The notes: generated from the letters alone by a model not told the origin. A DNA stretch of 64,000 bases from Vespa crabro (GCF_910589235.1 NC_060970.1:5002487-5066486), one strand, 5' to 3'; numbered from the stretch's first letter, positions 10,842 to 24,878 are shown. Made by a program: numbers and translations.

Positions 10842-13800
10842 GATCCTGTTACAAATCCAGTTTTACGGGCAAATTTTTCGCGGTCCCTGTAATTTGAATT
10901 TTTGAACAGGAGAATATAACTTACCAGGAGGAAGTACGCGAGAACGTGCTACCTCCTCGCAAGACATATGATCCTGTTACAAATCCAGTTTTACGGGAAA
11001 AATTTTGGCGGTCCCTGTAATTTGAATTTTTGAACAGGAGAATATGACATACCAGGAGGTGGCACGTTCTCGCGTGCCACCTCTTTGCGCATCATGTGAT
11101 CCTGTTACAAATCCAGTTTTACGGGCAAATTTTTCGCGGTCCCTGTAATTTGAATTTTTGAACAGGAGAATATAACTTACCAGGAGGTAGTACGCGAGAA
11201 CGTGCTACCTCCTCGCAAGACATATGATCCTGTTACAAATCCACTTTTACGGGAAAAATTTTGGCGGTCCCTGTAATTTGAATTTTTGAACAGGAGAATA
11301 TAACTTACCAGGAGGTAGTACGCGAGAACGTGCTACCTCCTCGCAAGACATATGATCCTGTTACAAATCCAGTTTTACGGGAAAAATTTTCGCGGTCCCT
11401 GTAATTTGAATTTTTGAACAGGAGAATATGACATACCAGGAGGTGGCACGTTCTCGCGTGCCACCTCTTTGCGCATCATGTGATCCTGTTACAAATCCAG
11501 TTTTACGGGCAAATTTTTCGCGGTCCCTGTAATTTGAATTTTTGAACAGGAGAATATAACTTACCAGGAGGTAGTACGCGAGAACGTGCTACCTCCTCGC
11601 AAGACATATGATCCTGTTACAAATCCAGTTTTACGGGAAAAATTTTGGCGGTCCCTGTAATTTGAATTTTTGAACAGGAAAATATGACATACCAGGAGGT
11701 GGCACGTTCTCGCGTGCCACCTCTTTGCGCATCATGTGATCCTGTTACAAATCCAGTTTTACGGGCAAATTTTTCGCGGTCCCTGTAATTTGAATTTTTG
11801 AACAGGAGAATATAACTTACCAGGAGGTAGTACGCGAGAACATGCTACCTCCTCGCAAGTCATATGATCCTGTTACAAATCCAGTTTTACGGGAAAAATT
11901 TTCGCGGTCCCTGTAATTTGAATTTTTGAACAGGAGAATATGACATACCAGGAGGTGGCACGTTCTCGCGTGCCACCTCTTTGCGCATCATGTGATCCTG
12001 TTACAAATCCAGTTTTACGGGCAAATTTTTCGCGGTCCCGGTAATTTGAATTTTTGAACAGGAGAATATAACTTACCAGGAGGTAGTACGCGAGAACATG
12101 CTACCTCCTCGCAAGACATATGATCCTGTTACAAATCCAGTTTTACGGGCAAATTTTTCGCGGTCCCTGTAATTTGAATTTTTGAACAGGAGAATATAAC
12201 TTACCAGGAGGTAGTACGCGAGAACATGCTACCTCCTCGCAAGACATATGATCCTGTTACAAATCCAGTTTTACGGGAAAAATTTTCGCGGTCCCTGTAA
12301 TTTGAATTTTTGAACAGGAGAATATGACATACCAGGAGGTGGCACGTTCTCGCGTGCCACCTCTTTGCGCATCATGTGATCCTGTTACAAATCCAGTTTT
12401 ACGGGCAAATTTTTCGCGGTCCCTGTAATTTGAATTTTTGAACAGGAGAATATAACTTACCAGGAGGAAGTACGCGAGAACGTGCTACCTCCTCGCAAGA
12501 CATATGATCCTGTTACAAATCCAGTTTTACGGGAAAAATTTTGGCGGTCCCTGTAATTTGAATTTTTGAACAGGAAAATATGACATACCAGGAGGTGGCA
12601 CGTTCTCGCGTGCCACCTCTTTGCGCATCATGTGATCCTGTTACAAATCCAGTTTTACGGGCAAATTTTTCGCGGTCCCTGTAATTTGAATTTTTGAACA
12701 GGAGAATATAACTTACCAGGAGGTAGTACGCGAGAACATGCTACCTCCTCGCAAGACATATGATCCTGTTACAAATCCAGTTTTACGGGAAAAATTTTCG
12801 CGGTCCCTGTAATTTGAATTTTTGAACAGGAGAATATGACATACCAGGAGGTGGCACGTTCTCGCGTGCCACCTCTTTGCGCATCATGTGATCCTGTTAC
12901 AAATCCAGTTTTACGGGCAAATTTTTCGCGGTCCCTGTAATTTGAATTTTTGAACAGGAGAATATAACTTACCAGGAGGAAGTACGCGAGAACGTGCTAC
13001 CTCCTCGCAAGACATATGATCCTGTTACAAATCCAGTTTTACGGGAAAAATTTTGGCGGTCCCTGTAATTTGAATTTTTGAACAGGAGAATATGACATAC
13101 CAGGAGGTGGCACGTTCTCGCGTGCCACCTCTTTGCGCATCATGTGATCCTGTTACAAATCCAGTTTTACGGGCAAATTTTTCGCGGTCCCTGTAATTTG
13201 AATTTTTGAACAGGAGAATATAACTTACCAGGAGGTAGTACGCGAGAACGTGCTACCTCCTCGCAAGACATATGATCCTGTTACAAATCCACTTTTACGG
13301 GAAAAATTTTGGCGGTCCCTGTAATTTGAATTTTTGAACAGGAGAATATAACTTACCAGGAGGTAGTACGCGAGAACGTGCTACCTCCTCGCAAGACATA
13401 TGATCCTGTTACAAATCCAGTTTTACGGGAAAAATTTTCGCGGTCCCTGTAATTTGAATTTTTGAACAGGAGAATATGACATACCAGGAGGTGGCACGTT
13501 CTCGCGTGCCACCTCTTTGCGCATCATGTGATCCTGTTACAAATCCAGTTTTACGGGCAAATTTTTCGCGGTCCCTGTAATTTGAATTTTTGAACAGGAG
13601 AATATAACTTACCAGGAGGTAGTACGCGAGAACATGCTACCTCCTCGCAAGACATATGATCCTGTTACAAATCCAGTTTTACGGGAAAAATTTTCGCGGT
13701 CCCTGTAATTTGAATTTTTGAACAGGAGAATATGACATACCAGGAGGTGGCACGTTCTCGCGTGCCACCTCTTTGCGCATCATGTGATCCTGTTACAAAT

Positions 13801-16800
13801 CCAGTTTTACGGGCAAATTTTTCGCGGTCCCGGTAATTTGAATTTTTGAACAGGAGAATATAACTTACCAGGAGGTAGTACGCGAGAACATGCTACCTCC
13901 TCGCAAGACATATGATCCTGTTACAAATCCAGTTTTACGGGCAAATTTTTCGCGGTCCCTGTAATTTGAATTTTTGAACAGGAGAATATAACTTACCAGG
14001 AGGTAGTACGCGAGAACGTGCTACCTCCTCGCAAGACATATGATCCTGTTACAAATCCAGTTTTACGGGAAAAATTTTGGCGGTCCCTGTAATTTGAATT
14101 TTTGAACAGGAAAATATGACATACCAGGAGGTGGCACGTTCTCGCGTGCCACCTCTTTGCGCATCATGTGATCCTGTTACAAATCCAGTTTTACGGGCAA
14201 ATTTTTCGCGGTCCCTGTAATTTGAATTTTTGAACAGGAGAATATAACTTACCAGGAGGTAGTACGCGAGAACATGCTACCTCCTCGCAAGACATATGAT
14301 CCTGTTACAAATCCAGTTTTACGGGAAAAATTTTCGCGGTCCCTGTAATTTGAATTTTTGAACAGGAGAATATGACATACCAGGAGGTGGCACGTTCTCG
14401 CGTGCCACCTCTTTGCGCATCATGTGATCCTGTTACAAATCCAGTTTTACGGGCAAATTTTTCGCGGTCCCTGTAATTTGAATTTTTGAACAGGAGAATA
14501 TAACTTACCAGGAGGTAGTACGCGAGAACATGCTACCTCCTCGCAAGACATATGATCCTGTTACAAATCCAGTTTTACGGGAAAAATTTTCGCGGTCCCT
14601 GTAATTTGAATTTTTGAACAGGAGAATATAACTTACCAGGAGGTAGTACGCGAGAACATGCTACCTCCTCGCAAGACATATGATCCTGTTACAAATCCAG
14701 TTTTACGGGAAAAATTTTGGCTGTCCCTGTAATTTGAATTTTTGAACAGGAAAATATGACATACCAGGAGGTGGCACGTTCTCGCGTGCCACCTCTTTGC
14801 GCATCATGTGATCCTGTTACAAATCCAGTTTTACGGGCAAATTTTTCGCGGTCCCTGTAATTTGAATTTTTGAACAGGAGAATATAACTTACCAGGAGGT
14901 AGTACGCGAGAACGTGCTACCTCCTCGCAAGACATATGATCCTGTTACAAATCCAGTTTTACGGGAAAAATTTTGGCGGTCCCTGTAATTTGAATTTTTG
15001 AACAGGAGAATATGACATACCAGGAGGTGGCACGTTCTCGCGTGCCACCTCTTTGCGCATCATGTGATCCTGTTACAAATCCAGTTTTACGGGCAAATTT
15101 TTCGCGGTCCCTGTAATTTGAATTTTTGAACAGGAGAATATAACTTACCAGGAGGTAGTACGCGAGAACATGCTACCTCCTCGCAAGACATATGATCCTG
15201 TTACAAATCCAGTTTTACGGGAAAAATTTTCGCGGTCCCTGTAATTTGAATTTTTGAACAGGAGAATATGACATACCAGGAGGTGGCACGTTCTTGCGTG
15301 CCACCTCTTTGCGCATCATGTGATCCTGTTACAAATCCAGTTTTACGGGCAAATTTTTCGCGGTCCCTGTAATTTGAATTTTTGAACAGGAGAATATAAC
15401 TTACCAGGAGGTAGTACGCGAGAACGTGCTACCTCCTCGCAAGACATATGATCCTGTTACAAATCCAGTTTTACGGGAAAAATTTTCGCGGTCCCTGTAA
15501 TTTGAATTTTTGAACAGGAGAATATGACATACCAGGAGGTGGCACGTTCTCGCGTGCCACCTCTTTGCGCATCATGTGATCCTGTTACAAATCCAGTTTT
15601 ACGGGAAAAATTTTCGCGGTCCCTGTAATTTGAATTTTTGAACAGGAGAATATAACTTACCAGGAGGTAGTACGCGAGAACATGCTACCTCCTCGCAAGA
15701 CATATGATCCTGTTACAAATCCAGTTTTACGGGAAAAATTTTCGCGGTCCCTGTAATTTGAATTTTTGAACAGGAGAATATGACATACCAGGAGGTGGCA
15801 CGTTCTCGCGTGCCACCTCTTTGCGCATCATGTGATCCTGTTACAAATCCAGTTTTACGGGCAAATTTTTCGCGGTCCCTGTAATTTGAATTTTTGAACA
15901 GGAGAATATAACTTACCAGGAGGAAGTACGCGAGAACGTGCTACCTCCTCGCAAGACATATGATCCTGTTACAAATCCAGTTTTACGGGAAAAATTTTGG
16001 CGGTCCCTGTAATTTGAATTTTTGAACAGGAGAATATGACATACCAGGAGGTGGCACGTTCTCGCGTGCCACCTCTTTGCGCATCATGTGATCCTGTTAC
16101 AAATCCAGTTTTACGGGCAAATTTTTCGCGGTCCCTGTAATTTGAATTTTTGAACAGGAGAATATAACTTACCAGGAGGTAGTACGCGAGAACGTGCTAC
16201 CTCCTCGCAAGACATATGATCCTGTTACAAATCCACTTTTACGGGAAAAATTTTGGCGGTCCCTGTAATTTGAATTTTTGAACAGGAGAATATAACTTAC
16301 CAGGAGGTAGTACGCGAGAACGTGCTACCTCCTCGCAAGACATATGATCCTGTTACAAATCCAGTTTTACGGGAAAAATTTTCGCGGTCCCTGTAATTTG
16401 AATTTTTGAACAGGAGAATATGACATACCAGGAGGTGGCACGTTCTCGCGTGCCACCTCTTTGCGCATCATGTGATCCTGTTACAAATCCAGTTTTACGG
16501 GCAAATTTTTCGCGGTCCCTGTAATTTGAATTTTTGAACAGGAGAATATAACTTACCAGGAGGTAGTACGCGAGAACGTGCTACCTCTTTGCGCATCATG
16601 TGATCCTGTTACAAATCCAGTTTTACGGGAAAAATTTTCGCGGTCCCTGTAATTTGAATTTTTGAACAGGAGAATATGACATACCAGGAGGTGGCACGTT
16701 CTCGCGTGCCACCTCTTTGCGCATCATGTGATCCTGTTACAAATCCAGTTTTACGGGAAAAATTTTCGCGGTCCCTGTAATTTGAATTTTTGAACAGGAG

Positions 16801-19800
16801 AATATAACTTACCAGGAGGTAGTACGCGAGAACGTGCTACCTCCTCGCAAGACATATGATCCTGTTACAAATCCAGTTTTACGGGAAAAATTTTCGCGGT
16901 CCCTGTAATTTGAATTTTTGAACAGGAGAATATAACTTACCAGGAGGTAGTACGCGAGAACGTGCCACCTCCTCGCAAGACATATGATCCTGTTACAAAT
17001 CCAGTTTTACGGGAAAAATTTTCGCGGTCCCTGTAATTTGAATTTTTGAACAGGAGAATATAACTTACCAGGAGGTAGTACGCGAGAACATGCTACCTCC
17101 TCGCAAGACATATGATCCTGTTACAAATCCAGTTTTACGGGAAAAATTTTCGCGGTCCCTGTAATTTGAATTTTTGAACAGGAGAATATGACATACCAGG
17201 AGGTGGCACGTTCTCGCGTGCCACCTCTTTGCGCATCATGTGATCCTGTTACAAATCCAGTTTTACGGGCAAATTTTTCGCGGTCCCGGTAATTTGAATT
17301 TTTGAACAGGAGAATATAACTTACCAGGAGGTAGTACGCGAGAACATGCTACCTCCTCGCAAGACATATGATCCTGTTACAAATCCAGTTTTACGGGCAA
17401 ATTTTTCGCGGTCCCTGTAATTTGAATTTTTGAACAGGAGAATATAACTTACCAGGAGGTAGTACGCGAGAACGTGCTACCTCCTCGCAAGACATATGAT
17501 CCTGTTACAAATCCAGTTTTACGGGAAAAATTTTGGCGGTCCCTGTAATTTGAATTTTTGAACAGGAGAATATGACATACCAGGAGGTGGCACGTTCTCG
17601 CGTGCCACCTCTTTGCGCATCATGTGATCCTGTTACAAATCCAGTTTTACGGGCAAATTTTTCGCGGTCCCTGTAATTTGAATTTTTGAACAGGAGAATA
17701 TAACTTACCAGGAGGTAGTACGCGAGAACATGCTACCTCCTCGCAAGACATATGATCCTGTTACAAATCCAGTTTTACGGGAAAAATTTCGGCGGTCCCT
17801 GTAATTTGAATTTTTGAACAGGAGAATATGACATACCAGGAGGTGGCACGTTCTCGCGTGCCACCTCTTTGCGCATCATGTGATCCTGTTACAAATCCAG
17901 TTTTACGGGCAAATTTTTCGCGGTCCCTGTAATTTGAATTTTTGAACAGGAGAATATAACTTACCAGGAGGTAGTACGCGAGAACGTGCTACCTCTTTGC
18001 GCATCATGTGATCCTGTTACAAATCCAGTTTTACGGGAAAAATTTTCGCGGTCCCTGTAATTTGAATTTTTGAACAGGAGAATATGACATACCAGGAGGT
18101 GGCACGTTCTCGCGTGCCACCTCTTTGCGCATCATGTGATCCTGTTACAAATCCAGTTTTACGGGCAAATTTTTCGCGGTCCCTGTAATTTGAATTTTTG
18201 AACAGGAGAATATAACTTACCAGGAGGTAGTACGCGAGAACATGCTACCTCCTCGCAAGACATATGATCCTGTTACAAATCCAGTTTTACGGGAAAAATT
18301 TTCGCGGTCCCTGTAATTTGAATTTTTGAACAGGAGAATATGACATACCAGGAGGTGGCACGTTCTCGCGTGCCACCTCTTTGCGCATCATGTGATCCTG
18401 TTACAAATCCAGTTTTACGGGCAAATTTTTCGCGGTCCCTGTAATTTGAATTTTTGAACAGGAGAATATAACTTACCAGGAGGTAGTACGCGAGAACGTG
18501 CTACCTCCTCGCAAGACATATGATCCTGTTACAAATCCAGTTTTACGGGAAAAATTTTGGCGGTCCCTGTAATTTGAATTTTTGAACAGGAGAATATGAC
18601 ATACCAGGAGGTGGCACGTTCTCGCGTGCCACCTCTTTGCGCATCATGTGATCCTGTTACAAATCCAGTTTTACGGGCAAATTTTTCGCGGTCCCTGTAA
18701 TTTGAATTTTTGAACAGGAGAATATAACTTACCAGGAGGTAGTACGCGAGAACATGCTACCTCCTCGCAAGACATATGATCCTGTTACAAATCCAGTTTT
18801 ACGGGAAAAATTTTGGCGGTCCCTGTAATTTGAATTTTTGAACAGGAGAATATGACATACCAGGAGGTGGCACGTTCTCGCGTGCCACCTCTTTGCGCAT
18901 CATGTGATCCTGTTACAAATCCAGTTTTACGGGCAAATTTTTCGCGGTCCCTGTAATTTGAATTTTTGAACAGGAGAATATAACTTACCAGGAGGTAGTA
19001 CGCGAGAACGTGCTACCTCTTTGCGCATCATGTGATCCTGTTACAAATCCAGTTTTACGGGAAAAATTTTCGCGGTCCCTGTAATTTGAATTTTTGAACA
19101 GGAGAATATGACATACCAGGAGGTGGCACGTTCTCGCGTGCCACCTCTTTGCGCATCATGTGATCCTGTTACAAATCCAGTTTTACGGGCAAATTTTTCG
19201 CGGTCCCTGTAATTTGAATTTTTGAACAGGAGAATATAACTTACCAGGAGGTAGTACGCGAGAACATGCTACCTCCTCGCAAGACATATGATCCTGTTAC
19301 AAATCCAGTTTTACGGGAAAAATTTTCGCGGTCCCTGTAATTTGAATTTTTGAACAGGAGAATATGACATACCAGGAGGTGGCACGTTCTCGCGTGCCAC
19401 CTCTTTGCGCATCATGTGATCCTGTTACAAATCCAGTTTTACGGGCAAATTTTTCGCGGTCCCTGTAATTTGAATTTTTGAACAGGAGAATATAACTTAC
19501 CAGGAGGTAGTACGCGAGAACGTGCTACCTCTTTGCGCATCATGTGATCCTGTTACAAATCCAGTTTTACGGGAAAAATTTTCGCGGTCCCTGTAATTTG
19601 AATTTTTGAACAGGAGAATATAACTTACCAGGAGGTAGTACGCGAGAACGTGCTACCTCCTCGCAAGACATATGATCCTGTTACAAATCCAGTTTTACGG
19701 GAAAAATTTTGGCGGTCCCTGTAATTTGAATTTTTGAACAGGAGAATATGACATACCAGGAGGTGGCACGTTCTCGCGTGCCACCTCTTTGCGCATCATG

Positions 19801-22800
19801 TGATCCTGTTACAAATCCAGTTTTACGGGCAAATTTTTCGCGGTCCCTGTAATTTGAATTTTTGAACAGGAGAATATAACTTACCAGGAGGTAGTACGCG
19901 AGAACATGCTACCTCCTCGCAAGACATATGATCCTGTTACAAATCCAGTTTTACGGGAAAAATTTTCGCGGTCCCTGTAATTTGAATTTTTGAACAGGAG
20001 AATATGACATACCAGGAGGTGGCACGTTCTTGCGTGCCACCTCTTTGCGCATCATGTGATCCTGTTACAAATCCAGTTTTACGGGCAAATTTTTCGCGGT
20101 CCCTGTAATTTGAATTTTTGAACAGGAGAATATAACTTACCAGGAGGTAGTACGCGAGAACGTGCTACCTCCTCGCAAGACATATGATCCTGTTACAAAT
20201 CCAGTTTTACGGGAAAAATTTTGGCGGTCCCTGTAATTTGAATTTTTGAACAGGAGAATATGACATACCAGGAGGTGGCACGTTCTCGCGTGCCACCTCT
20301 TTGCGCATCATGTGATCCTGTTACAAATCCAGTTTTACGGGCAAATTTTTCGCGGTCCCTGTAATTTGAATTTTTGAACAGGAGAATATAACTTACCAGG
20401 AGGTAGTACGCGAGAACATGCTACCTCCTCGCAAGACATATGATCCTGTTACAAATCCAGTTTTACGGGAAAAATTTTGGCGGTCCCTGTAATTTGAATT
20501 TTTGAACAGGAGAATATGACATACCAGGAGGTGGCACGTTCTCGCGTGCCACCTCTTTGCGCATCATGTGATCCTGTTACAAATCCAGTTTTACGGGCAA
20601 ATTTTTCGCGGTCCCTGTAATTTGAATTTTTGAACAGGAGAATATAACTTACCAGGAGGTAGTACGCGAGAACGTGCTACCTCTTTGCGCATCATGTGAT
20701 CCTGTTACAAATCCAGTTTTACGGGAAAAATTTTCGCGGTCCCTGTAATTTGAATTTTTGAACAGGAGAATATGACATACCAGGAGGTGGCACGTTCTCG
20801 CGTGCCACCTCTTTGCGCATCATGTGATCCTGTTACAAATCCAGTTTTACGGGCAAATTTTTCGCGGTCCCTGTAATTTGAATTTTTGAACAGGAGAATA
20901 TAACTTACCAGGAGGTAGTACGCGAGAACATGCTACCTCCTCGCAAGACATATGATCCTGTTACAAATCCAGTTTTACGGGAAAAATTTTCGCGGTCCCT
21001 GTAATTTGAATTTTTGAACAGGAGAATATGACATACCAGGAGGTGGCACGTTCTCGCGTGCCACCTCTTTGCGCATCATGTGATCCTGTTACAAATCCAG
21101 TTTTACGGGCAAATTTTTCGCGGTCCCTGTAATTTGAATTTTTGAACAGGAGAATATAACTTACCAGGAGGTAGTACGCGAGAACGTGCTACCTCTTTGC
21201 GCATCATGTGATCCTGTTACAAATCCAGTTTTACGGGAAAAATTTTCGCGGTCCCTGTAATTTGAATTTTTGAACAGGAGAATATGACATACCAGGAGGT
21301 GGCACGTTCTCGCGTGCCACCTCTTTGCGCATCATGTGATCCTGTTACAAATCCAGTTTTACGGGCAAATTTTTCGCGGTCCCTGTAATTTGAATTTTTG
21401 AACAGGAGAATATAACTTACCAGGAGGTAGTACGCGAGAACGTGCTACCTCCTCGCAAGACATATGATCCTGTTACAAATCCAGTTTTACGGGAAAAATT
21501 TTCGCGGTCCCTGTAATTTGAATTTTTGAACAGGAGAATATAACTTACCAGGAGGTAGTACGCGAGAACATGCTACCTCCTCGCAAGACATATGATCCTG
21601 TTACAAATCCAGTTTTACGGGAAAAATTTTCGCGGTCCCTGTAATTTGAATTTTTGAACAGGAGAATATAACTTACCAGGAGGTAGTACGCGAGAACATG
21701 CTACCTCCTCGCAAGACATATGATCCTGTTACAAATCCAGTTTTACGGGCAAATTTTTCGCGGTCCCTGTAATTTGAATTTTTGAACAGGAGAATATGAC
21801 ATACCAGGAGGTGGCACGTTCTCGCGTGCCACCTCTTTGCGCATCATGTGATCCTGTTACAAATCCAGTTTTACGGGCAAATTTTTCGCGGTCCCGGTAA
21901 TTTGAATTTTTGAACAGGAGAATATAACTTACCAGGAGGTAGTACGCGAGAACATGCTACCTCCTCGCAAGACATATGATCCTGTTACAAATCCAGTTTT
22001 ACGGGCAAATTTTTCGCGGTCCCTGTAATTTGAATTTTTGAACAGGAGAATATAACTTACCAGGAGGTAGTACGCGAGAACGTGCTACCTCCTCGCAAGA
22101 CATATGATCCTGTTACAAATCCAGTTTTACGGGAAAAATTTTGGCGGTCCCTGTAATTTGAATTTTTGAACAGGAGAATATGACATACCAGGAGGTGGCA
22201 CGTTCTCGCGTGCCACCTCTTTGCGCATCATGTGATCCTGTTACAAATCCAGTTTTACGGGAAAAATTTTCGCGGTCCCTGTAATTTGAATTTTTGAACA
22301 GGAGAATATAACTTACCAGGAGGTAGTACGCGAGAACATGCTACCTCCTCGCAAGACATATGATCCTGTTACAAATCCAGTTTTACGGGAAAAATTTTGG
22401 CGGTCCCTGTAATTTGAATTTTTGAACAGGAGAATATAACTTACCAGGAGGTGGCACGTTCTCGCGTGCCACCTCTTTGCGCATCATGTGATCCTGTTAC
22501 AAATCCAGTTTTACGGGCAAATTTTTCGCGGTCCCTGTAATTTGAATTTTTGAACAGGAGAATATAACTTACCAGGAGGTAGTACGCGAGAACGTGCCAC
22601 CTCTTTGCGCATCATGTGATCCTGTTACAAATCCAGTTTTACGGGCAAATTTTTCGCGGTCCCTGTAATTTGAATTTTTGAACAGGAGAATATGACATAC
22701 CAGGAGGTGGCACGTTCTCGCGTGCCACCTCTTTGCGCATCATGTGATCCTGTTACAAATCCAGTTTTACGGGAAAAATTTTCGCGGTCCCTGTAATTTG

Positions 22801-23513
22801 AATTTTTGAACAGGAGAATATAACTTACCAGGAGGTAGTACGCGAGAACATGCTACCTCCTCGCAAGACATATGATCCTGTTACAAATCCAGTTTTACGG
22901 GAAAAATTTTCGCGGTCCCTGTAATTTGAATTTTTGAACAGGAGAATATGACATACCAGGAGGTGGCACGTTCTCGCGTGCCACCTCTTTGCGCATCATG
23001 TGATCCTGTTACAAATCCAGTTTTACGGGCAAATTTTTCGCGGTCCCTGTAATTTGAATTTTTGAACAGGAGAATATAACTTACCAGGAGGTAGTACGCG
23101 AGAACGTGCTACCTCCTCGCAAGACATATGATCCTGTTACAAATCCAGTTTTACGGGAAAAATTTTCGCGGTCCCTGTAATTTGAATTTTTGAACAGGAG
23201 AATATGACATACCAGGAGGTGGCACGTTCTCGCGTGCCACCTCTTTGCGCATCATGTGATCGTGTTACAAATCCAGTTTTACGGGCAAATTTTTCGCGGT
23301 CCCTGTAATTTGAATTTTTGAACAGGAGAATATAACTTACCAGGAGGTAGTACGCGAGACCGTGCTACCTCCTCGCAAGACATATGATCCTGTTACAAAT
23401 CCAGTTTTACGGGAAAAATTTTGGCGGTCCCTGTAATTTGAATTTTTGAACAGGAGAATATAACTTACCAGGAGGTGGCACGTTCTCGCGTGCCACCTCT
23501 TTGCGCATCATGT
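10842..23513. repeat. 128-bp satellite DNA array, 99 core monomers with alternating palindrome classes
   Basis: The unit runs from one GATCCTGTTACAAATCCAG to the next. Starts at 10842, 10970, 11098 and 11226 and the last canonical boundary at 23514 give (23514-10842)/128 = exactly 99 units. Each unit contains AATTTGAATTTTTGAACAGG and then a palindrome. Class A has the palindrome AGGTGGCACG-TTCTCG-CGTGCCACCT and tail TTTGCGCATCATGT. Class B has AGGTAGTACG-CGAGAA-CGTGCTACCT and tail CCTCGCAAGACATAT. The classes mostly alternate as 256-bp dimers, with B-B pairs and chimeric units. Private variants recur at exact multiples of 128 bp (2048, 2944, 1792, 1408 bp), showing higher-order duplication. 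No open frame of note exists. The array resembles centromeric or heterochromatic satellite, but that location is not shown by the sequence. Confidence 0.98.
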
Positions 23514-23640
23514 GATTCTAATACTAATTCAGATTTGCAAGAAAATATTTGTTTCTTCAATAATTTGAAGTTTCGAATCGGAGAATGTAGGATATTGGGT
23601 GGTGGACGATATTGAAAGTATGATTGAAATAAAGAAGTAT
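23514..23640. repeat. Degenerate right-edge monomer of the satellite
   Basis: After the last canonical unit the sequence GATTCTAATACTAATTCAG starts a clearly related but heavily diverged monomer. Landmarks remain (TAATTTGAA, GAATCGGAGAAT for TTGAACAGGAGAAT), but the palindrome is replaced by a non-palindromic GGTGGTGGACGA segment. It marks the right boundary of the array. Confidence 0.8.
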
Positions 23641-24878
23641 ACAGATTTGAATTGGAAAAACACAAATTTTTATTTGACTGATTTTTCGATTTTACACTAA
23701 TGTTACATTTTTACAATCTTATTATTAATTTACAGATGTAGCTAAATGTAGTAAATGTAGTAAATTGTACATAGTTATAATTACAATTATTAATGTTGAT
23801 ATAATACATTTCTTAAAATGTTCCTATAGTGTTCTATCTTCCCCATAAAAACTGCCGACTTTCGGATATTGAATAGTCGTATGTTGGTGATATCTATAAA
23901 ATAGAAATATTATTTAAATATTAATTTTTATATGTGTTCTTTTAAATGTGTTAGTCAAACACTAATGTTAACAAAAAATATTTGTTTGTAGAATGGAAAG
24001 AATAAGTGATTTTTTAAACAAATTATTGAACAAATGTATCTTTGTCCTACATTGATTGAATTTGTCTAATTTTTCTTAGAAAATTGCATAGAAAAAGTTA
24101 TATAGTAGCGCGTAAAAAACTAAAGGTGACCTCTATTTTTTGTTGAAAAAATAGTATTTCTGCAATTTTTATTTTCTGGATTTGTTCACTATGAATCATT
24201 GATGATTTTTTATTTGAAGCATTTTTTTGTCGAACTCTCGAAAGTGCTTGAAAAATTGTGGCAACCGTTACGCTGAATATCCAATATATATACTGATGAT
24301 TACATACTATTATATAACCTTTTTATAATAATTATCAGTAAATATTTGAGTTATTTCTAAATTTAAGGAATGGTGGAATAGTTATATGAGCAAAAAAAAT
24401 ATATATATCCTATAAAGATAACGTTTAATAATAAAAATTAATCAACTTATTACATGGAGATTTGTTAATATATGTATATACATATATATAATTATTCTTC
24501 ATACAAATCTCACATAATATCTATTTATTATATATTACATTCTATTCGTTAATTAATGTTTCATTCAATTAATTTCAAATATCAATTGTTCCTCCAGTAG
24601 AGACAAAGAAAAGAAAAATGGCAAAATAATAAATAGTTCGGTAGATCGATCGCCTTTGACCTTGCAATATACTTTCCAAGCTATTTTTATGTTTCTTTAA
24701 CGATAGGCTGCTTCCTTCCTTCCTTCGTGTATCCGTCGCTCTATATTTCTTTTTGTTTTTTTTTTTTTTTTTTTTCTTTATTTTCTCTCTCACCAACGAA
24801 CAGGAGGCACTTTGCCGAACTGATCGATAATATACATAATACACATATACGCGTATTGTATGTGTCTATATTATATAC
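23641..24878. other. Gene-free AT-rich spacer right of the satellite
   Basis: No exon, RNA gene or transposon was recognised. A long T-run lies at about 24757-24774 and short TA runs near 24470-24490. Confidence 0.6.

Noticed and set aside
10842..23513. Regularly spaced palindromic repeats resembling a CRISPR array
   Set aside because: The units are contiguous 128-bp tandem monomers without unique spacers, in an intron-containing eukaryotic genome and with no cas genes.
10842..23513. Possible CENP-B box in the satellite monomer
   Set aside because: I looked for the CENP-B consensus in the monomer and saw nothing resembling it; a centromere call is not supported from sequence alone.
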